From a virus: 30,028 nt of DNA. Positions 7,955 to 16,190 of the stretch are shown here, in pieces. The stretch is from positions 1 through 30,028 of the IMG/VR virus record IMGVR_UViG_3300031963_000669; one strand, 5' to 3'. Position 1 is the stretch's first letter, and every line of letters begins with the position of its first letter. Position numbers and translations under genes: made by a program. The notes below the pieces were generated by a model. That model saw only the letters and a list, made by a program, of their open reading frames with translations, had not been told where the DNA came from and made no database searches.

Positions 7955-9807
7955 ATATAATAATTCCCATTGGTGGAGTAGGACAACGTTTTAAAGATGA
8001 GGGTTATGATATGCCTAAACCTTTAATTAATGTGTTGGGGAAACCTATGATTTATAAAGTTATAGATAACCTTAAAATTAAAAACACAGATAGGATTTAT
8101 ATTATTTATCATAACCATTTAAAGGAATTTAATTTTGAAACATTAATTAAATTCTGGTTTCCTAATAAAAACATATCTTTTATACCATTAGATCACCTAA
8201 CCCGAGGAGCATCAGAAACTGTTTTAAGAGGTTTAGAAACATTTACATTTGAAGAATTACAAGAGAATACATTAATATTAGATTGTGATACTTTTTATAA
8301 TGAAGATATAATTAGTAAATATAAATCTAGTGATAACAAAAATGTTGTATTTTATTTCAATGACACAACTCCCACACCTATATTTTCATATATTACTCTT
8401 AAAGATAATATTGTAGTTGATATTAAAGAAAAAGTTAAAATCTCAAACAATGCTAATACGGGCGCATATGGTTTTGAAAATGGCCAAGTATTAAAAAAGT
8501 ATTGTTCTGAAGTTTTAAATTTAGGTAATGAACTTTATATATCCCATGTTTACAATAAGATGATTATTGATGGGAATACAATACAAGGAAATGAAATTAA
8601 AGATTTTCATTGTGTTGGAACTCCATTACAATTAAAAGTATACTGCAATCAAAATAAAGACAAAGCATCAGAATTAAGAGTCTGCTTTGATTTAGATAAT
8701 ACTTTAGTGACCCACCCTACTATACCAGGTGATTATTCATCAGTATTACCTATACAGCGTAATATAAACTACTTAAAACTACTAAAATCATTAGGTCATA
8801 CTATTATTATTTATACCGCCCGTAGAATGAAAACTCATAAAGGTAATGTGGGGGCTATTATAGCAGATGTAGGTAAAATAACATTTGAATCATTAGATAA
8901 ATTCAATATCCCATATGATGAAATTCATTTTGGTAAACCGTATGCTAATTTTTATATAGATGACTTAGCTGTAAATGCTAACTCTTCATTAGATAAAGCT
9001 ATAGGAATATATGATACTAATACTCCATCTAGAAGTTTTAATAAAGTTGAATATAATGGTGATACTGTAACCAAAACCACATCCAATAATGGTGAAATAT
9101 ACTGGTACCAAAACATCCCAGGCCCAGCTAAAAAATATTTCCCAAAAGTATTAAATATAGTAGATAATAAAATCACTTTAGAAAACATAAATGGAGTCAG
9201 TTATTCTTATCTTTATATTAATAAATCTTTAACTGAGGATGATATCACAAAATTAGCTCTAGCTTTAGCTGATATTAGTACTAGTAGACAACCTTCAGAA
9301 ATAGATATTTATGCTAATTATTCTAAAAAATTATTATCACGTTACAATAATAATTTAGAAATCTATAGTAAGTATCCTTCATCAAAATATATTTTTGAAA
9401 CTATAAATAATAAATTAATAGAATATGAAACAAATAAAGAAGGTTATTTAACTATAATTCATGGGGATCCAGTTTTCACTAATATTTTAAAAACAGAAAC
9501 TGGGATTAAGCTTATTGATATGAGAGGTAAAGTAGGAGATGAATTAACAATTTTTGGAGACGCCTACTATGATTTAGCTAAAATATATCAATCATTAATA
9601 GGGTATGATTATATTTTAAATAATATAGAAATAGATGTTTTGTACACTCAAAAGTTAATAAAACATTTTGAATCCCAATTCCAAGAAGTTAATTTAAATA
9701 AAATAAAACTAATAACAGCTAGTTTATTATTTTCTCTTTTACCATTACATGAAGAAAATGAAGAACAATTCAATAAATATTTTAAACTAATTGAAAATTT
9801 AATATGA
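7951..9807 (+). CDS. Three-domain fusion: sugar/choline-type nucleotidyltransferase, HAD phosphatase-like, and APH/choline-kinase-like kinase
   Basis: A 618-residue protein with three recognisable enzymes in one chain. Residues 1-230 are a nucleotidyltransferase: IIPIGGVGQRF (4-14) is the NTP-binding loop, MPKPL (21-25) has the conserved Lys, and D111-C-D113 the metal site. Residues 243-350 are a HAD-superfamily domain: D247-L-D249 nucleophile and acid-base pair in CFDLDNT, TAR (289-291), K329, and D337-D338. Residues 360-618 are a phosphotransferase of the aminoglycoside/choline kinase fold: HGDPVFTNI (504-512, catalytic D506 and N511) and ID (522-523) as the metal-binding Asp. LicA/LicC-like combinations make CDP-choline for phosphocholine decoration; by analogy this protein could phosphorylate and activate a small alcohol or sugar. 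It is the only activated-precursor enzyme seen in the cassette. Confidence 0.88.
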   Translation: MNIIIPIGGVGQRFKDEGYDMPKPLINVLGKPMIYKVIDNLKIKNTDRIYIIYHNHLKEFNFETLIKFWFPNKNISFIPLDHLTRGASETVLRGLETFTFEELQENTLILDCDTFYNEDIISKYKSSDNKNVVFYFNDTTPTPIFSYITLKDNIVVDIKEKVKISNNANTGAYGFENGQVLKKYCSEVLNLGNELYISHVYNKMIIDGNTIQGNEIKDFHCVGTPLQLKVYCNQNKDKASELRVCFDLDNTLVTHPTIPGDYSSVLPIQRNINYLKLLKSLGHTIIIYTARRMKTHKGNVGAIIADVGKITFESLDKFNIPYDEIHFGKPYANFYIDDLAVNANSSLDKAIGIYDTNTPSRSFNKVEYNGDTVTKTTSNNGEIYWYQNIPGPAKKYFPKVLNIVDNKITLENINGVSYSYLYINKSLTEDDITKLALALADISTSRQPSEIDIYANYSKKLLSRYNNNLEIYSKYPSSKYIFETINNKLIEYETNKEGYLTIIHGDPVFTNILKTETGIKLIDMRGKVGDELTIFGDAYYDLAKIYQSLIGYDYILNNIEIDVLYTQKLIKHFESQFQEVNLNKIKLITASLLFSLLPLHEENEEQFNKYFKLIENLI

Positions 9808-10880
9808 TCATCCAGTTTGACATCCCAAACAACCCACATAAACATAGACAATTCTGTACAATATTAGATAATGTTTATTTAACACATCATAATAAAGATA
9901 CTAGTAATGGATCAGCTGTAGGATTAATATCTATAACCCATGATGGTAAATTAGTAAAAGCAGGTATTGATAAAGACACTCAAAAGTTAGGTAGTAAAGA
10001 AATATATTACGAAAATGGATTTAATAACTCTACTGACTATGATGAGGTAATAGATGAAAATGTATTTTTATTATATGATGATGCTGGAGTGAATTACTTA
10101 CATTCATTTTTTGATCTGTTTGGTAGATGTCTTTATTTTGATATTTTAAAACAAGAAAAAAACATTAAACTTGGACTCTCAGAAGAATTTTGGACTGACT
10201 CAGGAAAAAATGATTTTATTAAACAATGGTTAAAATTATATTATGGAGATGATTTAGAAATAATATCTTTTAAAAAAGGAAAAACATATAAAATTAAACA
10301 AATAATTCTTTCTAATTGTCTTTATTGGTCTCCTGAACATACAGGTCATCAACCTATAATGGAGTTAATAAAAAAAACAGTTGAGAAGATTCAACCTATT
10401 GAAGTTAAAGCTAATGGATGTTATATATCTAGACAGGACACTATTAAATATGGTTGGTTTCATCCTCGAGAAATGGTTAATGAATTAGAATTAATTGAGA
10501 AAATTCAATCTGAGTTGAATTATGATATAATTGAGCTTATGAATTATAATTTAATTGAAAAGATTCAAATTTTTAAATCATATAAAAATATTATCCAACA
10601 GAGTAGTGCTTCAAATGTTAACATATTATTTTCCCCTAAAGGAGTAAATAATATAATATTAACTAATCCAAAACTAGGACCTTGGTTAAATTACAAATGT
10701 CAAGAATTTTCAACTGTTTCTGGGTGTAATTTATTAATATTAGAAGATATAGGTGAATTAATTCTAAACTCAGCACAACCTGATAAAAATGATCTTAATA
10801 ATTTTCCTTGGAAGATTACAGACATAGATGGGGTTATAGATATCCTTAAACAAATAGATAGTGAAATTATTTGGAGTTAA
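9804..10880 (+). CDS. GT61-like (DUF563) glycosyltransferase
   Basis: A 358-residue protein. The segment GCYISRQDT (205-213), then PREMVNELELIEKIQ (221-235), matches the 'Y-I-S-R-x-(x)-R-x-x-x-N-E' core of GT61 enzymes. It is followed by a segment on 'EKIQIFKSYKNIIQQSSASNVNILF' lines in which SSASNVNILF takes the place of the family's GxHGAxLTNxxF loop, so the His-Gly is replaced. That altered loop is a reason for caution about activity or donor use. The start codon overlaps the upstream stop (ATGA). A 29-base AT-only-like gap follows before the next gene. Confidence 0.72.
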   Translation: MIIQFDIPNNPHKHRQFCTILDNVYLTHHNKDTSNGSAVGLISITHDGKLVKAGIDKDTQKLGSKEIYYENGFNNSTDYDEVIDENVFLLYDDAGVNYLHSFFDLFGRCLYFDILKQEKNIKLGLSEEFWTDSGKNDFIKQWLKLYYGDDLEIISFKKGKTYKIKQIILSNCLYWSPEHTGHQPIMELIKKTVEKIQPIEVKANGCYISRQDTIKYGWFHPREMVNELELIEKIQSELNYDIIELMNYNLIEKIQIFKSYKNIIQQSSASNVNILFSPKGVNNIILTNPKLGPWLNYKCQEFSTVSGCNLLILEDIGELILNSAQPDKNDLNNFPWKITDIDGVIDILKQIDSEIIWS

Positions 10881-10909
10881 CATCTTATATTATTATATTA
10901 TAAATAAAA

Positions 10910-11806
10910 ATGAAGTACCATATTAGTATACACATAACACCATATGAAATAGACAATTATCAATTGTTTATTCATCAATTAAGACGTAATTTAAATTATA
11001 TAAACACTGATATTATTTTTAATCCTTGTTTAAATCTATCTAATTATTTTTATGATTGGGAAAATAGTACTTTAAAAAGTGAGTTTTTTATTCATAAATT
11101 TAATGAATTGAATAAAATACTAGATAAAAAAATAACATTAGATAGTATTATTAATTTTGATGATAAAATATTAGGAGCATTAGATTACAAACGAGAATTT
11201 ATTAAAACTTATAAAGATAAAGTAGATGCTTTTATTTGGTTTGATAGTGATATGATATTCCCTGATGATACAATTTATTATTTAATAAATTCATTTGAAG
11301 AAGCTAATCATAATAAATGTATTGTCACCCCCCAAATTGTTAGATTATGGGACACATCATGGGATATTATTGTAAACAAACAGTATTTAAACAGATCTTT
11401 ATCTTTTGACACATATGCTGATTTTGATGGATATGAATTATATACACCTACAGAAGATAAAGAATTAATTGAAAACCCAATATATACTAAATTTGCATCA
11501 GGATGGTGCAATTTATTATCATCAACTCTATTCAAAGAATATGTTGAATATTCTGAAAAATTAGGTCATTATGGAAAAGATGATACTTTTGCTATGTTTG
11601 TGTTAGACATGTATAAGAAAAAAGGTCATGATATAAAACAATTTATAGTACAAAATTTAGTTGTGACTGAAAATAATAAATTTAAAATATCATCTTATGA
11701 TGATTTAATTATAAAAAATACTAATATTAAGTCAAAAGAAACCTTTAGACAAGAGTCTGAGGATGGAATGAATTATGAATTAAACCAATTATATAAAACC
11801 ATTTAA
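10910..11806 (+). CDS. GT-A glycosyltransferase with DxD motif
   Basis: A 298-residue protein with a GT-A nucleotide-diphospho-sugar fold. DAFIWFDSDMIFPDD places the metal-binding D112-S-D114 at the end of a hydrophobic strand. Upstream (about 35-110) lies the donor-binding half; downstream ASGWCNLLSS and GHYGKDDTFAMFVLD look like the acceptor site and catalytic Asp of the anp1/GT62-like or GT2-like enzymes. There is no signal or membrane segment. It is extremely rich in Asn, Lys, Ile and Tyr. A 75-base stretch with a possible gene remnant follows. Confidence 0.82.
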   Translation: MKYHISIHITPYEIDNYQLFIHQLRRNLNYINTDIIFNPCLNLSNYFYDWENSTLKSEFFIHKFNELNKILDKKITLDSIINFDDKILGALDYKREFIKTYKDKVDAFIWFDSDMIFPDDTIYYLINSFEEANHNKCIVTPQIVRLWDTSWDIIVNKQYLNRSLSFDTYADFDGYELYTPTEDKELIENPIYTKFASGWCNLLSSTLFKEYVEYSEKLGHYGKDDTFAMFVLDMYKKKGHDIKQFIVQNLVVTENNKFKISSYDDLIIKNTNIKSKETFRQESEDGMNYELNQLYKTI

Positions 11807-11880
11807 AACAATTATACTTAAATAACAAATATACAACTGATGATTTAGGTTTTCCATCAGGATGTTACATAATAAAATAA
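11797..11880 (+). pseudogene. Possible relic of a coding sequence (about 27 codons)
   Basis: In the frame ending with TAA at 11878-11880 the sequence reads open from 11797 and ends ...TTDDLGFPSGCYIIK, which looks like a genuine protein C-terminus rather than random intergenic AT-rich DNA. There is no start codon and the preceding codon in frame is TAA. It lies between two glycan genes, so it may be the tail of a deleted enzyme. Weak evidence. Confidence 0.3.
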
Positions 11881-11881
11881 T

Positions 11882-12436
11882 ATGAGACATAATTTAGAAC
11901 AATTAGTTAATCAACTTTATCAGACATCATCTGATATAAATGAACATATTCCTACATTAATTAAATATGGACAAGAATGTGAACATATAACAGAAATGGG
12001 TGTTAGAGGGATATATTCAACATGGGCATTTTTAGCCGCTGCTCCTAAAAAATTAATAAGTTATGATTTAGAAGATCCTTCTAATTGGGGAGGAAATATT
12101 AATGATGTTTATGAAACAGCAGAATCATATAGTTTAAATTTTGAATTTATTAAAGCTAACGTTTTAGAAATTGAAATTGAAGAAACTGATTTTTTGTTTT
12201 TAGATACATGGCATGTATATGAACAAGTAAGAGATGAATTGAAATTACATGCTAAAAAAGTTAAAAAATATATTGGATTTCATGATATTGTTTCTTGGGG
12301 AGAAAAAGGAGAAACTGAAGGTCATAAAGGGATAAACTATGCTATTAATGAGTTTTTAGAAAATAATAATGAATGGAAAGTAAAAGAAAAATTTTTAAAT
12401 AATAATGGATTATTAATTATAGAAAAAATTAAATGA
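11882..12436 (+). CDS. Class I SAM-dependent methyltransferase (CmcI/Methyltransf_24-like)
   Basis: A 184-residue Rossmann methyltransferase. EMGVRGIYSTWAF (38-50) is the SAM loop, YDLED (61-65) ends strand 2, LFLDTWHVYEQVRDEL has the D-x2-H-x-Y of the CmcI-like group, and FHDIVSWG supplies a later His-Asp. Members of this group methylate sugars and other small hydroxyl groups, and often sit in glycan clusters. The start is one base after the preceding remnant; the end overlaps the next start by four bases (ATGA). The acceptor is unknown. Confidence 0.82.
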   Translation: MRHNLEQLVNQLYQTSSDINEHIPTLIKYGQECEHITEMGVRGIYSTWAFLAAAPKKLISYDLEDPSNWGGNINDVYETAESYSLNFEFIKANVLEIEIEETDFLFLDTWHVYEQVRDELKLHAKKVKKYIGFHDIVSWGEKGETEGHKGINYAINEFLENNNEWKVKEKFLNNNGLLIIEKIK

Positions 12437-13122
12437 AAATAATCTACCGCATCTCAGACACTGGTTATAATAAAGTAAAACCAGATTATATAAACAATGA
12501 AAATTGTTTAAAAAACTTTGTTTATATATTTGATAATCAAAATCTTGAAATTATAGCTGATAATTGTAGTGAAACTACATTGCGTATGATAATGAAATAT
12601 GTTCATCCTAACATGGTAAACATAGTATCTGTAGGTCATGGAGCCGGAACATTTAATTTAGCTTTAGATAAAGCGTTGAAATGGGATGATAATGAGATAG
12701 TTTATTTTGTAGAAAATGATTACCTACACAAACCAGGATCAGATAAAGTCCTTAAAGAAGGATTTGATTTAGGAGCATCTTTTGTATCACTATATGACCA
12801 CCCAGACAAATATAGGAGCCCAGAACAAGGTGGTAACCCATATTGTGATGGTGGAGCTGAAGATACTAGAGTGTATTTAACAGATTCATGTCATTGGAAA
12901 ATAACAAATAGTACAACTATGACATTCGCCTCTAAAGTATCAACTTTAAAACGAGTTGAACCTATATTAAGAAAATATACTCAAGGATCATATCCTGAAG
13001 ATTTTAAAATGTTTTTAGAATTAAGAGAACAAAACGAATTATTAATCACCTCAATCCCAGGTTACTCAACTCATGGAGAAACAGCTTGGTTATCACCTTT
13101 AACTAATTGGGATCAAATATGA
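12433..13122 (+). CDS. GT-A fold glycosyltransferase, unknown family
   Basis: A 229-residue protein starting KIIYRISDTGY. The segment EIVYFVENDYLHKPGSDKVL has a hydrophobic strand followed by E94-N-D96, in the position of the DxD metal motif of GT-A enzymes. CHWKITNSTTMTFASK and YPEDFKMFLELR may contribute to the acceptor pocket, and the end (SIPGYSTHGETAWLSP) has the conserved look of phage and giant-virus glycosyltransferases. No signal peptide. It is tied to both neighbours by ATGA overlaps. Confidence 0.72.
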   Translation: MKIIYRISDTGYNKVKPDYINNENCLKNFVYIFDNQNLEIIADNCSETTLRMIMKYVHPNMVNIVSVGHGAGTFNLALDKALKWDDNEIVYFVENDYLHKPGSDKVLKEGFDLGASFVSLYDHPDKYRSPEQGGNPYCDGGAEDTRVYLTDSCHWKITNSTTMTFASKVSTLKRVEPILRKYTQGSYPEDFKMFLELREQNELLITSIPGYSTHGETAWLSPLTNWDQI

Positions 13123-13883
13123 TAAGTGTAATTATACCAACATATAAATCACCAGATATTCTTGATTTATGCCTTCAATCAGCTATTAAAGGACAACAAA
13201 ATCAAAATCAAATTATAGTTGTTGTAGATGGGTTCTATGATTTAAATAAAGAAGTACTTGAAAAATGGGCTAAACATATTGACATTTTAAATTTAGAACA
13301 AAATGTAGGACTATGTAGAGGCACTAATTTAGGAGTTTATAATGCTCAATATGATAAAGTACTCATTGTAAATGATGATAATGTATTTCCTTTGAATTGG
13401 GATATTCATTTAGAAGCAGATTATATTGAAAATTCATTATTAACTCCTAATCAAATTGAACCATGCCCAAGTATGTTTCCTCAATTTCATATTAAGGATT
13501 TAGGGAAATCTGTTGATACATTTGATTTAAAACGTTTTCAAGAATATGAAAAAACTTTAAATGAAGTAGTATATAAAAAAACTCCTGAAGAAACAGGATC
13601 AACATTACCTATTTTTATGTCTAAAATAGATTATTTAAAAGTAGGAGGTTGGGATGAAAATTATGATTTAGGAATGGTAGCCGACTGGGATTTTTTCCTT
13701 AAATGCCAACTGTCAGGATTAAAAATGCTTAGAACTTATAACTGTCATTTTTATCATTTTGCTTCTGTATCCACTAATGGAGAAAAAAGACAAAAAGCAG
13801 AACAGAATGGTCATGAGTATGCCAAATATAAATGGGGTGATTATATAAAACATAATCCGCAAAATAATTTAAAGTTTTTATGA
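13119..13883 (+). CDS. GT2-type glycosyltransferase
   Basis: A 254-residue GT-A enzyme beginning MISVIIPTYKS, the classic first strand of GT2. VLIVNDDNVFP (81-91) holds the metal-binding acids (D86-D87), GGWDENYDLGMVADWDFFLK carries the G-G-(F/W)-D-E and the later acid-rich ED/WD catalytic region. I chose the ATG at 13119, which overlaps the upstream stop as ATGA; a TTG 12 bases earlier would add four residues that do not fit the family. The end overlaps the next gene (ATGA). Confidence 0.9.
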   Translation: MISVIIPTYKSPDILDLCLQSAIKGQQNQNQIIVVVDGFYDLNKEVLEKWAKHIDILNLEQNVGLCRGTNLGVYNAQYDKVLIVNDDNVFPLNWDIHLEADYIENSLLTPNQIEPCPSMFPQFHIKDLGKSVDTFDLKRFQEYEKTLNEVVYKKTPEETGSTLPIFMSKIDYLKVGGWDENYDLGMVADWDFFLKCQLSGLKMLRTYNCHFYHFASVSTNGEKRQKAEQNGHEYAKYKWGDYIKHNPQNNLKFL

Positions 13884-14551
13884 GGCTGTTAAAAGATATA
13901 ACACCTCGAAACTTTAACCACTTCTGCCAGCGAACAACTAACTATCAAAAATCTCAATTAAGACAAGATCTATTTGTATTGTTTGTTACTAATTTTAAAC
14001 AAGATGGTTATTTTATTGAAGCTGGGGCTAGTAATGGAGTCACATTCAGTAATACTTTTACTTTAGAAAAAAACTTTAATTGGAAAGGAATACTTATTGA
14101 ACCTAATATATATTGGGAAGAATCTTTAAGTAAAAATAGAACATGCCATATAGGCTATAAAGCACTTTGGAAAGAAAATAGTTCTGTTTTGTTTAATGAA
14201 ATTTTAAATAATCCTACTTTATCACATATATCAACTGTTGACCCAAGTAGTTGGATGTTTGATATTAACCAAGAGAAAAAACAGCAATATATAGTTCCAA
14301 GTATTACTTTATTAGATGTTTTAAACTACTATAACGCCCCAAATAACATAGATTATTTATCTTTAGACATTGAAGGATCAGAATATGATGTTTTAAGCAG
14401 TTTTGATTTTGAAACATATAATATTGAAATCATAACAGTTGAACACAACTATTCTCCTAATAGAGAAAAAATATTTAATTTATTACAAGATAGATACACT
14501 CGTGTGTTAACTGAAGTAAGTGGAAAAGAGGATTGGTATATTAAAAAATAG
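13880..14551 (+). CDS. Second FkbM-family methyltransferase
   Basis: A 223-residue methyltransferase of the FkbM type and last gene of the glycan cassette. SQLRQDLFVLF leads into GYFIEAGASNGVTFSNT, the SAM-binding loop, then GILIEPN, where the Glu holds the ribose, and LSLDIEGSEYDVL, the D-x-E-G-x-E signature. It is closer to the classic FkbM form than the copy at 6366 and only distantly similar to it, so the two probably methylate different positions. The stop codon TAG at 14549 overlaps the first base of the repeated promoter element. Confidence 0.9.
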   Translation: MRLLKDITPRNFNHFCQRTTNYQKSQLRQDLFVLFVTNFKQDGYFIEAGASNGVTFSNTFTLEKNFNWKGILIEPNIYWEESLSKNRTCHIGYKALWKENSSVLFNEILNNPTLSHISTVDPSSWMFDINQEKKQQYIVPSITLLDVLNYYNAPNNIDYLSLDIEGSEYDVLSSFDFETYNIEIITVEHNYSPNREKIFNLLQDRYTRVLTEVSGKEDWYIKK

Positions 14552-14583
14552 TTTGGCTTTCTAATTTTTTGAAGTTATATTTA
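14552..14583 (+). promoter_or_regulatory. Bacteroidota-type promoter, copy 1 of a repeated element
   Basis: TTTGG (-33 element) at 14552 and TATATTTA (-7 element, 14576-14583) are separated by 20 bases, matching the TTTG-N19-21-TAnnTTTG layout of Bacteroidota sigma-A promoters. The same block recurs at 17109 and 19399, with start codons 25-27 bases past the element origin of the -7 box. Copy 1 drives the genes from 14600. Confidence 0.75.
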
Positions 14584-14599
14584 GTTAAAATTAATAAGC

Positions 14600-14782
14600 A
14601 TGGAATATAACAATAGTGATTATTATTTCTACTCACACCTAGACCCAAATAAAGAACCTATTGGAACATGTAGAGCAGGTACTTTAGGTATAGCTGCTTA
14701 CTATTTTGCCTCTATGAAAGGCATGGATACTAAAGATTTTTTAAAATTATATTCTATAAGCATAAAGAATGAATCTAAATAA
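14600..14782 (+). CDS. Hypothetical 60-residue protein
   Basis: First gene after promoter copy 1. Aromatic-rich N-terminus (NNSDYYFYSHLDP) followed by GTCRAGTLGIAAYYFASMKGM, a small-residue-rich helix, and a short basic end. Not hydrophobic enough for a membrane span. It overlaps the next gene by 14 bases. No family recognised. Confidence 0.65.
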   Translation: MEYNNSDYYFYSHLDPNKEPIGTCRAGTLGIAAYYFASMKGMDTKDFLKLYSISIKNESK

Positions 14783-15158
14783 TTTTGGAAATAGATTAAA
14801 AATTAATCGAAACAAACAGTCTCAAGAAAAAGATGTGTTTGTTGAATTTGTTAATATGTTAGATGAATGTTGGGCTAGAACTAATTTTCTCCATGACCAT
14901 CTAAAAATTGACTTCTACAATTATGAAGAGTCATACTATAGCATCATTGAGAATCTTATTTATCTCAAATATGGAGATGAAGTAGGTGCTTTAATTTTAT
15001 GGTATGTATATGATAGATTTGATTCTGATGGTGAACTCCAAAAACTAGAAGTAACTATTCCTGGTAAAGCTAAAAAAGTATACACACTTAAGACAGCTCT
15101 TGATCTTTGGAATCTAATTGATAAAATAAATAAAGCAAATCAAAATAATAATTTATGA
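14769..15158 (+). CDS. Hypothetical 129-residue protein
   Basis: A soluble, helical protein with a charged N-terminus and a central FLHDHLKIDFYNYEESYYSIIENLIYLKYGD-type helical region (about 40-70), then a hydrophobic helix (VGALILWYVYDRF) that is amphipathic rather than clearly membrane-spanning. The DRFDSDGELQKLEV segment may be a loop-strand. The gene is translationally linked to both neighbours by short overlaps. Proteins of this composition are common in T4-like marine phages, but I cannot name a function. Confidence 0.7.
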   Translation: MNLNNFGNRLKINRNKQSQEKDVFVEFVNMLDECWARTNFLHDHLKIDFYNYEESYYSIIENLIYLKYGDEVGALILWYVYDRFDSDGELQKLEVTIPGKAKKVYTLKTALDLWNLIDKINKANQNNNL

Positions 15159-15532
15159 GTAGATACTGTAAAGTATGTGGCATTGAAATTGATCCTCGAA
15201 GACTAGCCATCCTCCCAGACACCCAAACCTGCACTCAACATTCAACAGCTGAGAAGAAAGTAGCAATGGTAGTCCAAATGGGAGAAGGTGATCACACATG
15301 GACTGAAACTTATGCTGTGGAAAGAGAAGTATATGATAAGATTCAAGAAGCAGAAAAGAATTTTAGAAAAACAACTACTCCTAAAAAACCAAAAGTTAAA
15401 CCAACTGAGGAAGAGGAAGCAGAATTATCTGTATTAGATGAATTAGAGGAGGAAGAATTGATTGAAGATGATGAGTTTATTGATGATGAAGATGATTACT
15501 CACATGATGAATACACTGAAGACGAAGACTAA
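15155..15532 (+). CDS. Small zinc-finger protein, DksA/TraR-like, with acidic tail
   Basis: A 125-residue protein. The N-terminus has C5-x2-C8 in YCKVCG, then IDPRRLAILPDTQTC with C26 and H29 (C-x2-H in place of C-x2-C). The 'C-G-x-x-I-x-x-x-R-L-x-x-x-P' pattern is that of DksA/TraR zinc fingers, which act on RNA polymerase. The last 40 residues are almost only Asp and Glu with few others. An acidic tail of this kind could mimic nucleic acid or bind a basic partner. It starts in an ATGA overlap and ends against the next gene. A role in transcription is an inference. Confidence 0.72.
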   Translation: MSRYCKVCGIEIDPRRLAILPDTQTCTQHSTAEKKVAMVVQMGEGDHTWTETYAVEREVYDKIQEAEKNFRKTTTPKKPKVKPTEEEEAELSVLDELEEEELIEDDEFIDDEDDYSHDEYTEDED

Positions 15533-16176
15533 TGCCTAAAGCAATACATTTAAGTAAAGAGCAAATTTTAGCAGCAATGGACAAGACAAAATCTGTCCGT
15601 GCTGCGGCTCGTTATTTGAATATATCATACCAACATCTTAAAAAATGGATGAAGGTGTATAAGGATGAAAACGGAGTAACTTTATTTGAAGCCCATAAGA
15701 ACCAATCAGGTAAAGGTATTCCTAAATTCTTATCAGCATCCCATTACAATAAAAAAGAACCAGCATTATTAGATATACTTGAAGGTAGAGTCAACCCAGC
15801 TCATTTTAACCCTCAAAAAATAAAGTATAGAATGATAACTGAGGGTTTCTTAAAAGAAGAATGTTATAATTGCGGATTCCATGAACGTCGAGTGTCTGAT
15901 TATAAAACCCCACTTGTCCTCCACTTTAAAAATGGTAACAAACAACATTACTCTTTAAATAATATGGAGATGTTATGTTACAATTGTTATTATTTAACTG
16001 TTGGAGACTTGTTTACTAATAAACAACTTGAGGGATTAGAAGATCATAAACCAATGAACCAAAGTGAAATAGATTGGGAAGTAGATGATTACACTCTCCA
16101 GCGTTTAAGAGAATTAGGTTTAGATAAATCTCATCCCCCAACCGATGATGGAAGTGAATTTATTAGTAGACTTTAA
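15532..16176 (+). CDS. HTH plus degenerate HNH/zinc domain protein
   Basis: A 214-residue protein. Residues 7-42 form a helix-turn-helix of the Fis/homeodomain-like type (ILAAMDKTKSVRAAARYLN, then SYQHLKKWM as recognition helix). Residues 108-158 have the treble-clef zinc scaffold of HNH endonucleases: C111-x2-C114 and C149-x2-C152 with LVLHFKNGN between. The expected DH/HH pair is replaced by H131-F132 and the terminal NCH by N-C-Y153, so key catalytic or metal His are lost. It is therefore likely a DNA-binding protein made from a homing-type nuclease scaffold, perhaps a regulator, rather than an active nuclease. Confidence 0.75.
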   Translation: MPKAIHLSKEQILAAMDKTKSVRAAARYLNISYQHLKKWMKVYKDENGVTLFEAHKNQSGKGIPKFLSASHYNKKEPALLDILEGRVNPAHFNPQKIKYRMITEGFLKEECYNCGFHERRVSDYKTPLVLHFKNGNKQHYSLNNMEMLCYNCYYLTVGDLFTNKQLEGLEDHKPMNQSEIDWEVDDYTLQRLRELGLDKSHPPTDDGSEFISRL

Positions 16177-16190
16177 ATATTTATTAGTAG

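Noticed and set aside
10899-10906. T4 late promoter-like TATAAATA before the gene at 10910
   Set aside because: Only three bases before the ATG, so a transcript would start inside the gene; AT-rich chance match.
13107-13118. TTG start giving a 258-residue GT2 protein
   Set aside because: The ATG at 13119 makes the usual ATGA overlap and the family-typical N-terminus; the extra four residues add nothing.
15532-16176. Active homing HNH endonuclease
   Set aside because: Catalytic His positions are replaced and the gene sits inside a normal operon, not within an intron or free-standing between duplicated ends.
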